Assembly (NCBI RefSeq): GCF_020193575.1
Contig: NZ_JADYVD010000024.1
Coordinates: forward strand, 37,476-101,475
Length of the DNA: 64,000 nt
Direction of reading: 5' to 3'
From: Ensifer sp. IC4062
Lineage (GTDB): Bacteria; Pseudomonadota; Alphaproteobacteria; Rhizobiales; Rhizobiaceae
The notes beneath the pieces were generated by a model that saw only the letters and a program-made list of their open reading frames with translations, ran no database searches and had not been told where the DNA came from. Below, in pieces: positions 53,463 to 62,097 of this stretch (position 1 is its first letter; every line of letters begins with the position of its first letter). The translations under genes were made by a program, and so were the position numbers.

Positions 53463-55025
53463 TTGGCTGATATTCGAAGCACGCTGACCAGGCGCTCTTT
53501 TCTCTTCTCTGCCGGCGCCGCCGGTCTCGTCGCTTCTTCCGGTCTCGCGACACCCTTTTATGCCCGCGGCTTTGGGCGGCCGGAATACCTGCATGGCGTG
53601 CAGTCCGGCGACGTCGATACGCAATCGGGCATGATCTGGACACGGGTCGATCGGCCAGCGCGAGTGGCAGTCGAATATTCGACCACGGAAAGCTTCTCGA
53701 ACGCGGTTCGGCTTCCCGACATCGATGCGACGCCGCAGACCGACTGCGCGATCAAGTGCCGGCTCGACAACCTGCTGCCGGACCAGGACATCTTTTACCG
53801 CTTCATCGCGACCGATCTTTATGACGGCAATCGCGTGTCGGAGCCGATCGTCGGACGTTTCCGTACGGCACCCTTGCGCCGGCGGTCACTGCGCTTCGTC
53901 TGGTCCGGCGATACCGCCGGCCAGGGATGGGGCATCGACGAGGTCGGGATGAAGACCTATTCGACCATGCAGCGTCACGAACCGGATTTCTTCATCCATT
54001 CCGGGGATACCATCTACGCCGACAATCCCATCCCCGACGAGATCAAGCTCCGGGACGGGGGCATGTGGAAGAATCGGATCGTGACGCCCGAAAAGCGCGA
54101 CGTCGCTCGTACGATCGAAGAATATCGCGGCCAGTGGAAGTACAATCTGCTCGACGAGCACGTGCGCGGGCTGAATGCCGTCTGTCCTACCTTCTATCAA
54201 TGGGACGACCACGAGGTACTGAACAACTGGTCGGCCTCGACCGATCTCAGAGACGATCCGCGCTATCCGGAGAAGGACGTGGCGGTCTACGCATCGCGTG
54301 CTGCTCGTGCCTTCCACGAGATGACGCCGATCCGCACCTTGCCGACGCAGCCCGGACGCATCTTCCGCAAGGTTGCCTACGGGCCGCTCCTTGACGTCTT
54401 CTTCGTCGACCTGCGCTCCTATCGTGGCCCGAACCAGGGGGAGGGCGACGGCGGTCTCTTCGGCTGGCGGCAGGCGGACTGGCTGAAACGGGAGCTGGCT
54501 GCGTCGCGCGCCACCTGGAAGGTGATCGCCTGCGACATGCCGATTGGCCTTGTCGTCTGGGACGACTATTCGGCGCGACGCGGGTCCGATGCAATCGCCA
54601 ACGGTGACAACGGCGCGCCGAAGGGAAGGGAGACGGAATTCGCCGACCTGCTGCGGTTCATCCGTGACAACGCAGTCGAAAACATCGTCTGGCTGACGGC
54701 GGACGTGCACTATACGGCCGCGCATCATTACGACCCGTCGCGCGCCGCCTTCAAGGAGTTCCTTCCCTTCTGGGAATTCGTGTCCGGTCCCTTACATTCC
54801 GGCACATACGGTCCGAAGGAACTCGACATGACCTTTGGCCCCGAGGTACGCTTCATCAAGGCGTCCGGCGGCGGAATCGACAGCAACCTGCCGCCGTCCG
54901 CCGGCCTGCAATTCTTCGGCATCGTAGACATCAACGGCCGGACACAGCAGATGACCGTGCGGCTGATGGATCGTCAGGATAAGGAACTCTGGCGCGTGAC
55001 GCTCGATCCGGCGGCCGGTGCGTGA
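53463..55025 (+). CDS. phoD: PhoD-family alkaline phosphatase/phosphodiesterase
   Basis: Exported metallophosphoesterase that releases phosphate from organic esters. 520 residues, TTG start with GGAGGCAGA ahead. Twin-arginine signal TLTRRSFLFSAGAAGLVAS. Metal-binding motifs: FVWSGDTAGQGWG, IHSGDTIYADNP, YQWDDHEVLNN, VWLTADVHYTAAHHY near residue 420. N-terminal Ig-like PhoD_N domain (GVQSGDVDTQSGMIWTRVDRPA). Cobalt/iron-calcium use is known for the family. Monocistronic. Confidence 0.93.
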   Translation: MADIRSTLTRRSFLFSAGAAGLVASSGLATPFYARGFGRPEYLHGVQSGDVDTQSGMIWTRVDRPARVAVEYSTTESFSNAVRLPDIDATPQTDCAIKCRLDNLLPDQDIFYRFIATDLYDGNRVSEPIVGRFRTAPLRRRSLRFVWSGDTAGQGWGIDEVGMKTYSTMQRHEPDFFIHSGDTIYADNPIPDEIKLRDGGMWKNRIVTPEKRDVARTIEEYRGQWKYNLLDEHVRGLNAVCPTFYQWDDHEVLNNWSASTDLRDDPRYPEKDVAVYASRAARAFHEMTPIRTLPTQPGRIFRKVAYGPLLDVFFVDLRSYRGPNQGEGDGGLFGWRQADWLKRELAASRATWKVIACDMPIGLVVWDDYSARRGSDAIANGDNGAPKGRETEFADLLRFIRDNAVENIVWLTADVHYTAAHHYDPSRAAFKEFLPFWEFVSGPLHSGTYGPKELDMTFGPEVRFIKASGGGIDSNLPPSAGLQFFGIVDINGRTQQMTVRLMDRQDKELWRVTLDPAAGA

Positions 55026-55033
55026 GCGATTTA

Positions 55034-55086
55034 GAAAGTTGGAGCGGGATGCGGCGGAAAACCGCGCACACTTTCCTCATCCCTCT
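55034..55086. repeat. Intergenic repeat, family B (copy 5)
   Basis: GGAGCGGGATGCGGCGGAAAACCGCGCACACTTTCCTCATCCCTCTC; the best example of family B. Confidence 0.75.
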
Positions 55087-55213
55087 CAAAACATTCTGCA
55101 GAGCTGGTCTGCGCGCCGGCCCCCTTTCGCTCATGCAAAAAAACCTGTATGAGCGCGGCAACTGAAAAGCGGTACCGCCCTGTCGCGCGTGCCCAGAACT
55201 TCCGAGATAAGAT

Positions 55214-57040
55214 ATGAGCATTCGTAACATCGCGATTATCGCGCACGTCGACCATGGGAAAACGACGCTCGTCGACGAGCTGCTGAAGCAGTCCGGCGCG
55301 TTTCGTGACAATCAGCGCGTCGCAGAGCGCGTCATGGATTCCAACGACCTGGAAAAGGAGCGGGGCATCACCATCCTCGCCAAGGCGACGTCGGTTGTCT
55401 GGAAGGGCGTGCGCATCAACATCGTCGACACCCCCGGCCACGCCGATTTCGGCGGCGAGGTCGAGCGCATCCTCAACATGGTGGACGGCGCCATAGTGCT
55501 CGTCGACGCCTCCGAAGGCCCGATGCCGCAGACGAAGTTCGTCGTCGGCAAGGCGCTGAAGGTCGGCCTGAAGCCGATCGTCGCGATCAACAAGATCGAC
55601 CGCCCGGATGGCCGCCACGAGGAAGTCATCAACGAAGTCTTCGACCTCTTCGCCAATCTCGACGCCACCGACGAGCAGCTCGACTTCCCGATCCTTTACG
55701 GTTCCGGCCGCGACGGCTGGATGAACGTCAATCCGGAAGGCCCGAAGGACCAGGGCATGGCGCCGCTCTTCGACCTCGTATTGAAGCACGTGCCGGAGCC
55801 GACGGTTGCCGAAGGTCCGTTCCGGATGATCGGCACCATCCTTGAGGCGAACCCGTTCCTCGGCCGTATCATCACCGGCCGCATCCATTCCGGTTCGGTC
55901 AAGCCGAACCAGTCGGTCAAGGTTCTGGCGCAGGACGGCACGGTGCTCGAATCCGGCCGTGTCTCGAAGATTCTCGCCTTCCGCGGCATCGAGCGCCAGC
56001 CGATCGAAGAAGGCCAGGCGGGCGACATCGTTGCGATCGCGGGCCTGACCAAGGGCACCGTCGCGGACACCTTCTGCGATCCCTCGGTCACTGAGCCCTT
56101 GAAGGCGCAGCCGATCGATCCGCCGACCGTGACGATGTCCTTCATTGTCAACGACTCGCCGCTTGCCGGTACCGAGGGCGACAAGGTGACCTCGCGCGTT
56201 ATCCGCGACCGCCTATTCAAGGAAGCCGAAGGCAACGTCGCGCTGCGGATCGAGGAATCGTCCGAGAAGGACTCCTTCTTCGTGTCCGGCCGCGGCGAAT
56301 TGCAGCTCGCGGTGCTGATCGAAACGATGCGCCGCGAAGGTTTCGAACTTGCCGTGTCCCGCCCGCGCGTCGTGATGCACAAGGATGAAAGCGGACAGCT
56401 TCTCGAGCCGATCGAGGAAGTCGTCATCGACGTCGACGAGGAACATTCCGGCGTCGTGGTTCAGAAGATGTCGGAGCGTAAGGCCGAAATGGTCGAGCTT
56501 CGTCCGTCGGGCGGCAACCGCGTCCGTCTCGTCTTCTTCGCCCCGACCCGCGGTCTTATCGGCTACCAGTCGGAGCTTTTGACCGATACGCGCGGCACGG
56601 CGATCATGAACCGCCTGTTCCACGACTATCAGCCCTACAAGGGCGAGATCGGCGGCCGCATCAACGGCGTTCTGCTCGCCAACGAGGCGGGCGAGGCGGT
56701 GGCCTATGCGCTCTTCAACCTCGAAGACCGCGGCCCGATGGTGATCGAGCCCGGCGAGAAGGTCTATGAGGGCATGATCATCGGCATCCACACCCGCGAC
56801 AACGACCTCGAAGTTAACGTCTTGAAGGGCAAGAAGCTCACCAACATGCGCGCCGCCGGCAAGGACGAAGCCGTCCGCCTGACGCCGCCGATCAAGATGA
56901 CGCTCGAACGGGCGCTTTCCTGGATCCAGGATGACGAGCTGGTGGAAGTAACGCCGAAGTCGATCCGGCTGAGAAAGCTCCACCTCGACCCGCACGAGCG
57001 CAAGCGCTTCGAGAAGGCGCGCACCGCCGGCGCGGCGTAA
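55214..57040 (+). CDS. typA: Ribosome-associated GTPase TypA/BipA
   Basis: 608-residue translational GTPase involved in 50S assembly and stress adaptation. G1 [12 protein letters not shown] near residue 10, switch I ERGITI, G3 [15 protein letters not shown]4 NKIDRPDGR, then domains II, III, V and the BipA-specific C-terminus ([38 protein letters not shown]). Length normal. Monocistronic; a family C repeat and a terminator follow. Confidence 0.98.
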   Translation: MSIRNIAIIAHVDHGKTTLVDELLKQSGAFRDNQRVAERVMDSNDLEKERGITILAKATSVVWKGVRINIVDTPGHADFGGEVERILNMVDGAIVLVDASEGPMPQTKFVVGKALKVGLKPIVAINKIDRPDGRHEEVINEVFDLFANLDATDEQLDFPILYGSGRDGWMNVNPEGPKDQGMAPLFDLVLKHVPEPTVAEGPFRMIGTILEANPFLGRIITGRIHSGSVKPNQSVKVLAQDGTVLESGRVSKILAFRGIERQPIEEGQAGDIVAIAGLTKGTVADTFCDPSVTEPLKAQPIDPPTVTMSFIVNDSPLAGTEGDKVTSRVIRDRLFKEAEGNVALRIEESSEKDSFFVSGRGELQLAVLIETMRREGFELAVSRPRVVMHKDESGQLLEPIEEVVIDVDEEHSGVVVQKMSERKAEMVELRPSGGNRVRLVFFAPTRGLIGYQSELLTDTRGTAIMNRLFHDYQPYKGEIGGRINGVLLANEAGEAVAYALFNLEDRGPMVIEPGEKVYEGMIIGIHTRDNDLEVNVLKGKKLTNMRAAGKDEAVRLTPPIKMTLERALSWIQDDELVEVTPKSIRLRKLHLDPHERKRFEKARTAGAA

Positions 57041-57059
57041 CTACCTACTGTCGCAGCAC

Positions 57060-57175
57060 GCAGCCCCTCATCCCGCAGCCGCGACTTTCTCCCCGCCTGC
57101 GGGGCCGCCTCAGTTCTCTCGCCCCGCTTGCGGGGAGAGGGTTAGCCCTCGGGTTAAAACCGGAGGAGAGGGCAA
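57060..57175. repeat. Intergenic repeat, family C (copy 7, best preserved)
   Basis: CCCCTCATCCCGCAGCCGCGACTTTCTCCCCGCCTGCGGGGCC...CTCTCGCCCCGCTTGCGGGGAGAGGGTTAGCC: two linked palindromes CCCCGCCTGCGGGG and CCCCGCTTGCGGGG. Reference copy of the RIME-like family. Confidence 0.8.
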
Positions 57176-57217
57176 GCGTCAGCCTCTACGGTGTCCCCAA
57201 ACCCGAAAACATTTACA

Positions 57218-57241
57218 ACCCCGGAGCGATCCGGGGTTTTT
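57218..57241 (+). terminator. Intrinsic terminator downstream of typA
   Basis: CCCCGG-AGCGAT-CCGGGG stem followed by TTTTT, about 180 bases after the typA stop, beyond the repeat. Confidence 0.85.
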
Positions 57242-57278
57242 GCTGTGCGTGCCGATCGCGGGCGGGTTGCGGATAAAG

Positions 57279-57295
57279 TTAAAAAGGCGTTAACC
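57279..57295. promoter_or_regulatory. CtrA-type box upstream of a GNAT gene
   Basis: TTAA-AAAGGCG-TTAACC, an exact TTAA-N7-TTAACC; two further TTAA half-sites (GTTAAAG at about 57310 and GGTTAACG at about 57327) follow within 45 bases. Lies ~100 bases before the GNAT start. Confidence 0.6.
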
Positions 57296-57390
57296 TTCAC
57301 TCAGGTGCCGTTAAAGTTGCCTGTGGGTTAACGCCGCCCGGCAGCCCGGCGGGATTCCGGTTCGCCGTGTCGTGTGTTTAGAGTCGAGTC

Positions 57391-57897
57391 ATGAAGACTG
57401 TTTCGATCGAGGTCAGGCCCGGGGAGCCACATGAGGCGGCGGCGATTGCCGAGGTGCATCGCGTTTCCTGGTTGCAGGCGTATGGCGGCATCATTCCGCA
57501 TCGACCGCTGATCCAGATGGTCAACCGCCGCGACGAAACATGGTGGCGCAAGGCCACGCGCGGGCCGGCGACCTTACTCGTCGTCGATGTCGCCGGAACG
57601 ATCGCCGGCTATGCCACGCTGGGCTTGAGCCGGGCGAGGGCCCTGCCGCAAGAGGGTGAGATCTACGAAATCTATCTGCGCCCCGAATATCAGGGTATCG
57701 GCCTCGGGCGCATCCTCTTCCGCGAGGCGAAAAGCCTCCTGCGGTCACTTGGCTGCCGGGGCCTCGTCATCTGGTGCCTCGAAGACAGCGAACACGCCTA
57801 CAGCTTCTTCCAGGCGGCGGGTGGCAGCGACATTGCCGAGGGCATGGAAGATTTCGGCGACAAATACCTGAAGAAGGTCGGCTTCGTCTGGAACTGA
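57391..57897 (+). CDS. GNAT N-acetyltransferase
   Basis: 168 residues. IEVRPGEPHEAAAIAEVHRVSWLQAYGG at the N-terminus, then EGEIYEIYLRPEYQGIGLGRILFREA (acetyl-CoA loop) and GLVIWCLEDSEHAYSFFQAAGG. Rimi-like or small-molecule acetyltransferase of unknown substrate. Preceded by a cluster of TTAA sites matching CtrA boxes, which would link it to the cell cycle. Confidence 0.88.
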   Translation: MKTVSIEVRPGEPHEAAAIAEVHRVSWLQAYGGIIPHRPLIQMVNRRDETWWRKATRGPATLLVVDVAGTIAGYATLGLSRARALPQEGEIYEIYLRPEYQGIGLGRILFREAKSLLRSLGCRGLVIWCLEDSEHAYSFFQAAGGSDIAEGMEDFGDKYLKKVGFVWN

Positions 57898-58218
57898 CGG
57901 CCGTTCGTCCCGTCACTTCGGAAGGTAATGGGTGGGGTTCTCCCGCCCGTTCGGCGCGCTTGTCGTGGTAGACGACCGATCCACGCCATAGCGGACGGAT
58001 CACTTTCTCCTATCGGCGCGCCAGCTCGTTCGTATCGGCCCGGTGCGAGAAGATCGCGGCAACCGTCGGCTTTGCTGAAAAACTCCTGCCTGCCTATTTT
58101 TGGCCGTGTCGCCCGCCTAGAGCCATTCCGCCCATCCGGACGAAAGAGTTATGTTGCATCGCGGCATTTTTCCCTTTATCCGACGGGGCGAATTTCAAAC
58201 CGACCCCTGGAGGTACTT
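57898..58218. other. Intergenic region between GNAT gene and ppa
   Basis: 321 bases. I see no gene, tRNA or clear terminator. GC-rich short inverted repeats near 57925-57990 may be repeat remnants. CTGGAGG just before ppa is its ribosome site. Confidence 0.4.
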
Positions 58219-58752
58219 ATGCGGATCGACGCGATTTCCATCGGAAAGAATCCACCGGAAGATGTCAACGTAATCGTGGAGGTTCCGGTCGGCGGACATC
58301 CGATCAAGTACGAAATGGACAAGGAAGCCGGCACGCTGGTCGTCGACCGCTTCCTCTATACCCCGATGACCTATCCGGGCAACTACGGCTTCGTTCCGCA
58401 CACGTTGTCCGACGACGGCGATCCGATCGACGTGTTGATCTGCAACACCCGCCCTCTGGTGCCGGGCTGTGTCATCAATGTCCGTCCGATCGGCGTTATG
58501 ATGATGGAGGACAATTCCGGCCAGGACGAGAAGATCATCGCCGTGCCGTCGAGCCATCTCACGAAGCGCTACGACAAGGTCCACGACTACACCGACCTGC
58601 CGGAAATCACGCTCAAGCAGATCGAGCACTTCTTCGAACACTACAAGGATCTGGAGCCCGGCAAGTGGGTGAAGATCTTCGGCTGGAAGGACGCAAGTGT
58701 CGCCAAGACGCTGATCAAGGAAGCGGTCGAGCGCGCCAAGTCGAAGAAGTAG
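58219..58752 (+). CDS. ppa: Inorganic pyrophosphatase (family I)
   Basis: Hydrolyses pyrophosphate and so drives biosynthesis. 177 residues starting [23 protein letters not shown]; active-site blocks [30 protein letters not shown] (the DxDPxD signature) and [15 protein letters not shown] before the ATG. The same frame is open far upstream but not homologous. Confidence 0.98.
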   Translation: MRIDAISIGKNPPEDVNVIVEVPVGGHPIKYEMDKEAGTLVVDRFLYTPMTYPGNYGFVPHTLSDDGDPIDVLICNTRPLVPGCVINVRPIGVMMMEDNSGQDEKIIAVPSSHLTKRYDKVHDYTDLPEITLKQIEHFFEHYKDLEPGKWVKIFGWKDASVAKTLIKEAVERAKSKK

Positions 58753-58753
58753 C

Positions 58754-59074
58754 TTATCCCTCCTCGCCGACAATTTTGGCCAGGCGCTTGATGATGCCCT
58801 CCGGATCGGCCGCGATCCGGAGGATTTTTTTGCGCTGCGTGTCGCCGGAAACGAGCGCGATCCTGTTCTTGGCGATGCCGAATTGTTTTGCCAGGAGCGC
58901 GATCAGTGCCTGGTTCGCCTTGCCGCCTTCCGGCACGGCGCGGACGCGAACCTTGAGATATTCCTCGCCGTCCGCAGCGCTTTCGAAGCCGTCGATCGCA
59001 TCGCGACCGCCGTTCGGCGTCAGCCGAACGGTCAGGCGGACATGGTCGTCAAGGCTCGTCAGCGCCGCGAGCAC
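58754..59074 (-). CDS. DUF167 (YggU) family protein
   Basis: 106 residues with GTG start. RLTVRLTPNGGRDAIDGF, YLKVRVRAVPEGGKANQALIALLAKQF and VSGDTQRKKILRI define DUF167/YggU, a small alpha-beta protein of unknown function. Its GTG directly abuts the TAA stop of yggT (TAAGTG), so the two are coupled. Convergent with ppa. Confidence 0.92.
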   Translation of the reverse strand: MLAALTSLDDHVRLTVRLTPNGGRDAIDGFESAADGEEYLKVRVRAVPEGGKANQALIALLAKQFGIAKNRIALVSGDTQRKKILRIAADPEGIIKRLAKIVGEEG

Positions 59075-59371
59075 TTATAGGCCGATGACCGCCGAGGCGA
59101 CCGTCGTGTTGAGGAAGTACCAGATGAAATAGAGGATCACGAGAACGACCAGCGGCGAAAGATCAACGCCGCCCATGTCCGGCAGGAAGCGGCGGATGGG
59201 CCGGTAGAGCGGTTCGGTCAGCTGATAGAGCGAGCGGCCGATCATGTTGATCGCGTGATTGTTCACGTTGATCACGTTGAAGGCGTAGAGCCAGGAGAAG
59301 ATGGCCGACGCTATGATCAGGAACCAGGCTATGTTGATAATAAAGTTCAAGGTTGCGATGACAGCAATCAT
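59075..59371 (-). CDS. YggT family membrane protein
   Basis: 98 residues from ATG 59371, GGAGACTGGC ahead. Two long membrane helices (IATLNFIINIAWFLIIASAIFSWLYAF and LVVLVILYFIWYFLNTTV) around the conserved TEPLYRPIRRFLPDMGGVDLSP loop, the single YggT repeat unit. Linked to yggU here as in many proteobacteria. Suggested roles in division or osmotic tolerance are by family only. Confidence 0.93.
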   Translation of the reverse strand: MIAVIATLNFIINIAWFLIIASAIFSWLYAFNVINVNNHAINMIGRSLYQLTEPLYRPIRRFLPDMGGVDLSPLVVLVILYFIWYFLNTTVASAVIGL

Positions 59372-59487
59372 GCCAGTCTCCAATTCGTTGTTGACAGACA
59401 TGTAGACATTGGAAACTAAACGGGCAAGTACGACGCCTCGCCGTGCTCGATCATGTTTAATGGCATCGCACCGGTGCATTGCCGCTC

Positions 59488-59552
59488 CTACCAGCGTCAC
59501 GCGTCTGTTAGACGCGCAAAGGTCGCGGTGGAGCTTTGAGTTTCTGCAGTAG
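59488..59552. repeat. Truncated intergenic repeat, family A (copy 12, reverse)
   Basis: CTACCAGCGTCACGCGTCTGTTAGACGCGCAAAGGTCGC...TTTGAGTTTCTGCAGTAG: module 2 hairpin intact, module 1 almost gone. Directly upstream of the MFS gene. Confidence 0.7.
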
Positions 59553-59564
59553 GAGCTTCCCCAT

Positions 59565-60809
59565 ATGTCCGCCGTTGACGCCGCGCATCGTTTCGCCGCC
59601 TTCAGGCATGTCGGTTATCGGCGATACTTCTTCTCCCGTTTCCTCGCCTATTTCGCCATCCAGATCATGTCCGTCGCCGTCGGGTGGCAGATCTACGACC
59701 TGACGCGCGATCCGTTCGATCTCGGCCTCATCGGCCTTTTTCAGTTCCTGCCATCGCTGGTCCTAATTCTGGTGACGGGGCCCGTCGCGGACCGCTACAA
59801 CCGCCGCGTCATCATGGGCATCTGCATGACGGTGAGCACGCTCTGTGCGGCTGCGCTGCTTCTGTTGACAGTGACGGGGCTGTTTTCGCCCTGGCCGGTC
59901 TATGCGATCCTCGTCGTCTTCGGGATCGAGCGGGCGTTTCTCGGCCCGGCCGCGCAATCACTCGCACCAAATCTGGTGCCGGTCGAGCATCTGCCCAACG
60001 CGATCGCCTGGAACTCGACCTCCTGGCAGACGGCGACGATCGTCGGGCCGGTCGCCGGTGGCCTTATCTATGGCTTCGGTCCTGTAGTGCCGTACGCAGT
60101 CAGTCTCTGCTTCTTTGCAGCGGCGGCCCTGATGGTCTTTGCCGTGCCGAAGCCCGCGGTGCGTTCGCCCGCCTCGGGACAAAGCTGGCAGACGATCACG
60201 GCGGGCTTCCGCTACATCACGGCGGAGAAGGTCGTGCTGGGGGCGATCTCGCTCGATCTCTTTGCCGTGTTGCTTGGCGGCGCGGTCGCGCTGATGCCGG
60301 TCTTTGCTCGCGATATCCTGGCACTCGGCCCGTGGGGGCTCGGCCTTCTGCGGGCCGCACCGGGCGTCGGTGCGGTCGGCATGGCGGTCTGGCTTGCCGC
60401 CCACCCGATCCGCAACCGTGCCGGCCTTCACATGTTTATCGGCGTTGCGCTTTTTGGCCTCGCAACGATCGTCTTCGGCCTGTCGGCGACAGCCTGGATT
60501 TCGATCACCGCCCTTGTTGTCCTGGGCGCGGCGGACATGATCTCGGTGTATGTTCGCGAAATCCTGATCACGCTCTGGACTCCGGACGAACTGCGCGGCC
60601 GCGTGAACGCGGTCAACATGGTGTTCGTCGGCGCGTCGAACGAGCTCGGCGAGTTCCGCGCCGGCATGATGGCTTCGGGTTTCGGTGCCGTCTTCGCAGT
60701 TGCCTTTGGCGGTGTCGGGACGCTTCTCGTATCGTTGCTCTGGGCAGTTGGTTTCCCGCAATTGCGCAAGATCGATACGCTCGACATTCCGGAGCACCAA
60801 CGCGTCTGA
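59565..60809 (+). CDS. MFS transporter (EntS-like, MFS_3)
   Basis: 414 residues, about twelve membrane segments. FRHVGYRRYFFSRFLAYFAIQIMSVAVGWQIYDLTRDPFDLGLIGL and VADRYNRRVIMG match the EntS/enterobactin-exporter-like branch. N- and C-halves separated near residue 200. Substrate unknown; no siderophore genes are near. Convergent with the amidotransferase gene. Confidence 0.9.
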   Translation: MSAVDAAHRFAAFRHVGYRRYFFSRFLAYFAIQIMSVAVGWQIYDLTRDPFDLGLIGLFQFLPSLVLILVTGPVADRYNRRVIMGICMTVSTLCAAALLLLTVTGLFSPWPVYAILVVFGIERAFLGPAAQSLAPNLVPVEHLPNAIAWNSTSWQTATIVGPVAGGLIYGFGPVVPYAVSLCFFAAAALMVFAVPKPAVRSPASGQSWQTITAGFRYITAEKVVLGAISLDLFAVLLGGAVALMPVFARDILALGPWGLGLLRAAPGVGAVGMAVWLAAHPIRNRAGLHMFIGVALFGLATIVFGLSATAWISITALVVLGAADMISVYVREILITLWTPDELRGRVNAVNMVFVGASNELGEFRAGMMASGFGAVFAVAFGGVGTLLVSLLWAVGFPQLRKIDTLDIPEHQRV

Positions 60810-60839
60810 TCGGACGGGGAGAAGGGCAGAGCCGGTTCG

Positions 60840-61589
60840 TTACGCGCGATCTTGCCCTTTGGGCGCGGCGGCTGGCTCCCCGCCGCGCAAGAAAATCAAT
60901 TCGAGAAAGTTCTCCATCCAAGTCCGCAAGGGGTGATCGTGAATCATGCGCCCCTCGAGGTGCGCCTTGCCGATCTGGGCGCCAGGCAGCACGAAGCGGT
61001 GTGCGCCATGGACGACCCAGCGATGCATCATCACGCGTGTCAGCTCGCCATGAAACTGAATGCCCCAGGCATTCTCGCCGTAGCGGAAGGCCTGGTTCGG
61101 ATAGGTCTCGCCGGTCGCCAGTAACTCGGCGCCGGCGGGCAGATCAAATCCTTCCCGATGGAAGTGATAGACCATGGCCGGCCAGTCCATCAGCGCCTTG
61201 CCGGCCTCGGTGGCCTTTAGCGGATACCAGCCGATTTCCGTCATGCCCTCGTGGTGCGGCGCGACCTTGCCGCCGAGATTGCGGGCCAGCATCTGCGCGC
61301 CGAGGCAGATGCCGAGATAGGGCTTGTTCTCGAGAAGCGGGACGGACAGCCAGTCGATTTCGCGGCGGACGAACTCTTCCTCGTCGTTGGCGCTCATCGG
61401 GCCGCCGAAGACGATGGTTCCGGAATGAGCTTCCAGCGTCGGCGGCAGCTCGTCGCCGAGGGCGGGGCGGCGAATGTCGAGCGTAAAGCCCTTCTGCTGG
61501 AGAATATGCCCCACGCGGCCGGCGCTCGATCGCTCCTGATGCAGGATTATAAGGATTGGTCTTTTGGCATCGTCGGCCTCTGCAGGCAT
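60840..61589 (-). CDS. Class I glutamine amidotransferase-like protein
   Basis: 249 residues of the GMP-synthase-type GATase1 family without a synthetase domain. Nucleophile elbow LGICLGAQMLA near residue 95; YHFHREGFDLPAGAELLA and GIQFHGELT supply the histidine and glutamate. Such stand-alone proteins often act on gamma-glutamyl compounds; the substrate here is unknown. Starts one base after the TerB-like gene ends, so they form an operon. Confidence 0.87.
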   Translation of the reverse strand: MPAEADDAKRPILIILHQERSSAGRVGHILQQKGFTLDIRRPALGDELPPTLEAHSGTIVFGGPMSANDEEEFVRREIDWLSVPLLENKPYLGICLGAQMLARNLGGKVAPHHEGMTEIGWYPLKATEAGKALMDWPAMVYHFHREGFDLPAGAELLATGETYPNQAFRYGENAWGIQFHGELTRVMMHRWVVHGAHRFVLPGAQIGKAHLEGRMIHDHPLRTWMENFLELIFLRGGEPAAAPKGQDRA

Positions 61590-61590
61590 T

Positions 61591-62073
61591 TCAGTCTTCC
61601 TGCTGCGCGTTGTTCTCCTCCTTCGCGTCGATCTTGGCGGCAGCCTCCTGCCGCTTCAAGATGCGATCGCGCCCGGATACGCCCAGGAGGTCGGCGATGC
61701 GCCAGAGCACATGATCTTCCATTTCGTTGCGGACGCCATCGGCATAGGCGATTTCCCACAGCATGCCGACAAGCTCGATCCGCTGCTCTTCGGATAGATG
61801 GCGCTTGATCTCGGCGGTGAATTTATAGAAGTCGATCGCCTCGCTTTCGGCGGTTTCGCCTGCCTCGATAAGCGCATCGAGGCCCTCGTCGTCGAGCTGA
61901 TACTGTTCCTCGATGATATCGCGCATCTTGCGACGCTCGGCAGCCAGTACGGTGCCGTCGGCCTCCATCACCTGGACGCACAGCGCGATCACGGCGACGC
62001 GTGGGTCGCCCTTCTTAATGGACGCCGGGGGGCCCGCCAAACTTTCCAGAAACGCTTGGAACCGTTCTAACAT
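61591..62073 (-). CDS. TerB-like (tellurite resistance B-type) protein
   Basis: About 160 residues from ATG 62073. Helical; RVAVIALCVQVMEADGTVLAAERRKM and LVGMLWEIAYADGVRNEMEDHVLWRIADLLGV are the two acidic-helix repeats of the TerB fold. A charged KEENNAQQED tail ends it. The domain occurs in many housekeeping contexts; tellurite resistance should not be assumed. Lies between hemY and the amidotransferase. Confidence 0.87.
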   Translation of the reverse strand: MLERFQAFLESLAGPPASIKKGDPRVAVIALCVQVMEADGTVLAAERRKMRDIIEEQYQLDDEGLDALIEAGETAESEAIDFYKFTAEIKRHLSEEQRIELVGMLWEIAYADGVRNEMEDHVLWRIADLLGVSGRDRILKRQEAAAKIDAKEENNAQQED

Positions 62074-62097
62074 CTCTCCGCCCACAATCTCCGAGGT

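Noticed and set aside
61591..62073. Tellurite resistance system
   Set aside because: Only a TerB-like domain is present; no terC, terD or terE, and the domain is common in housekeeping settings.
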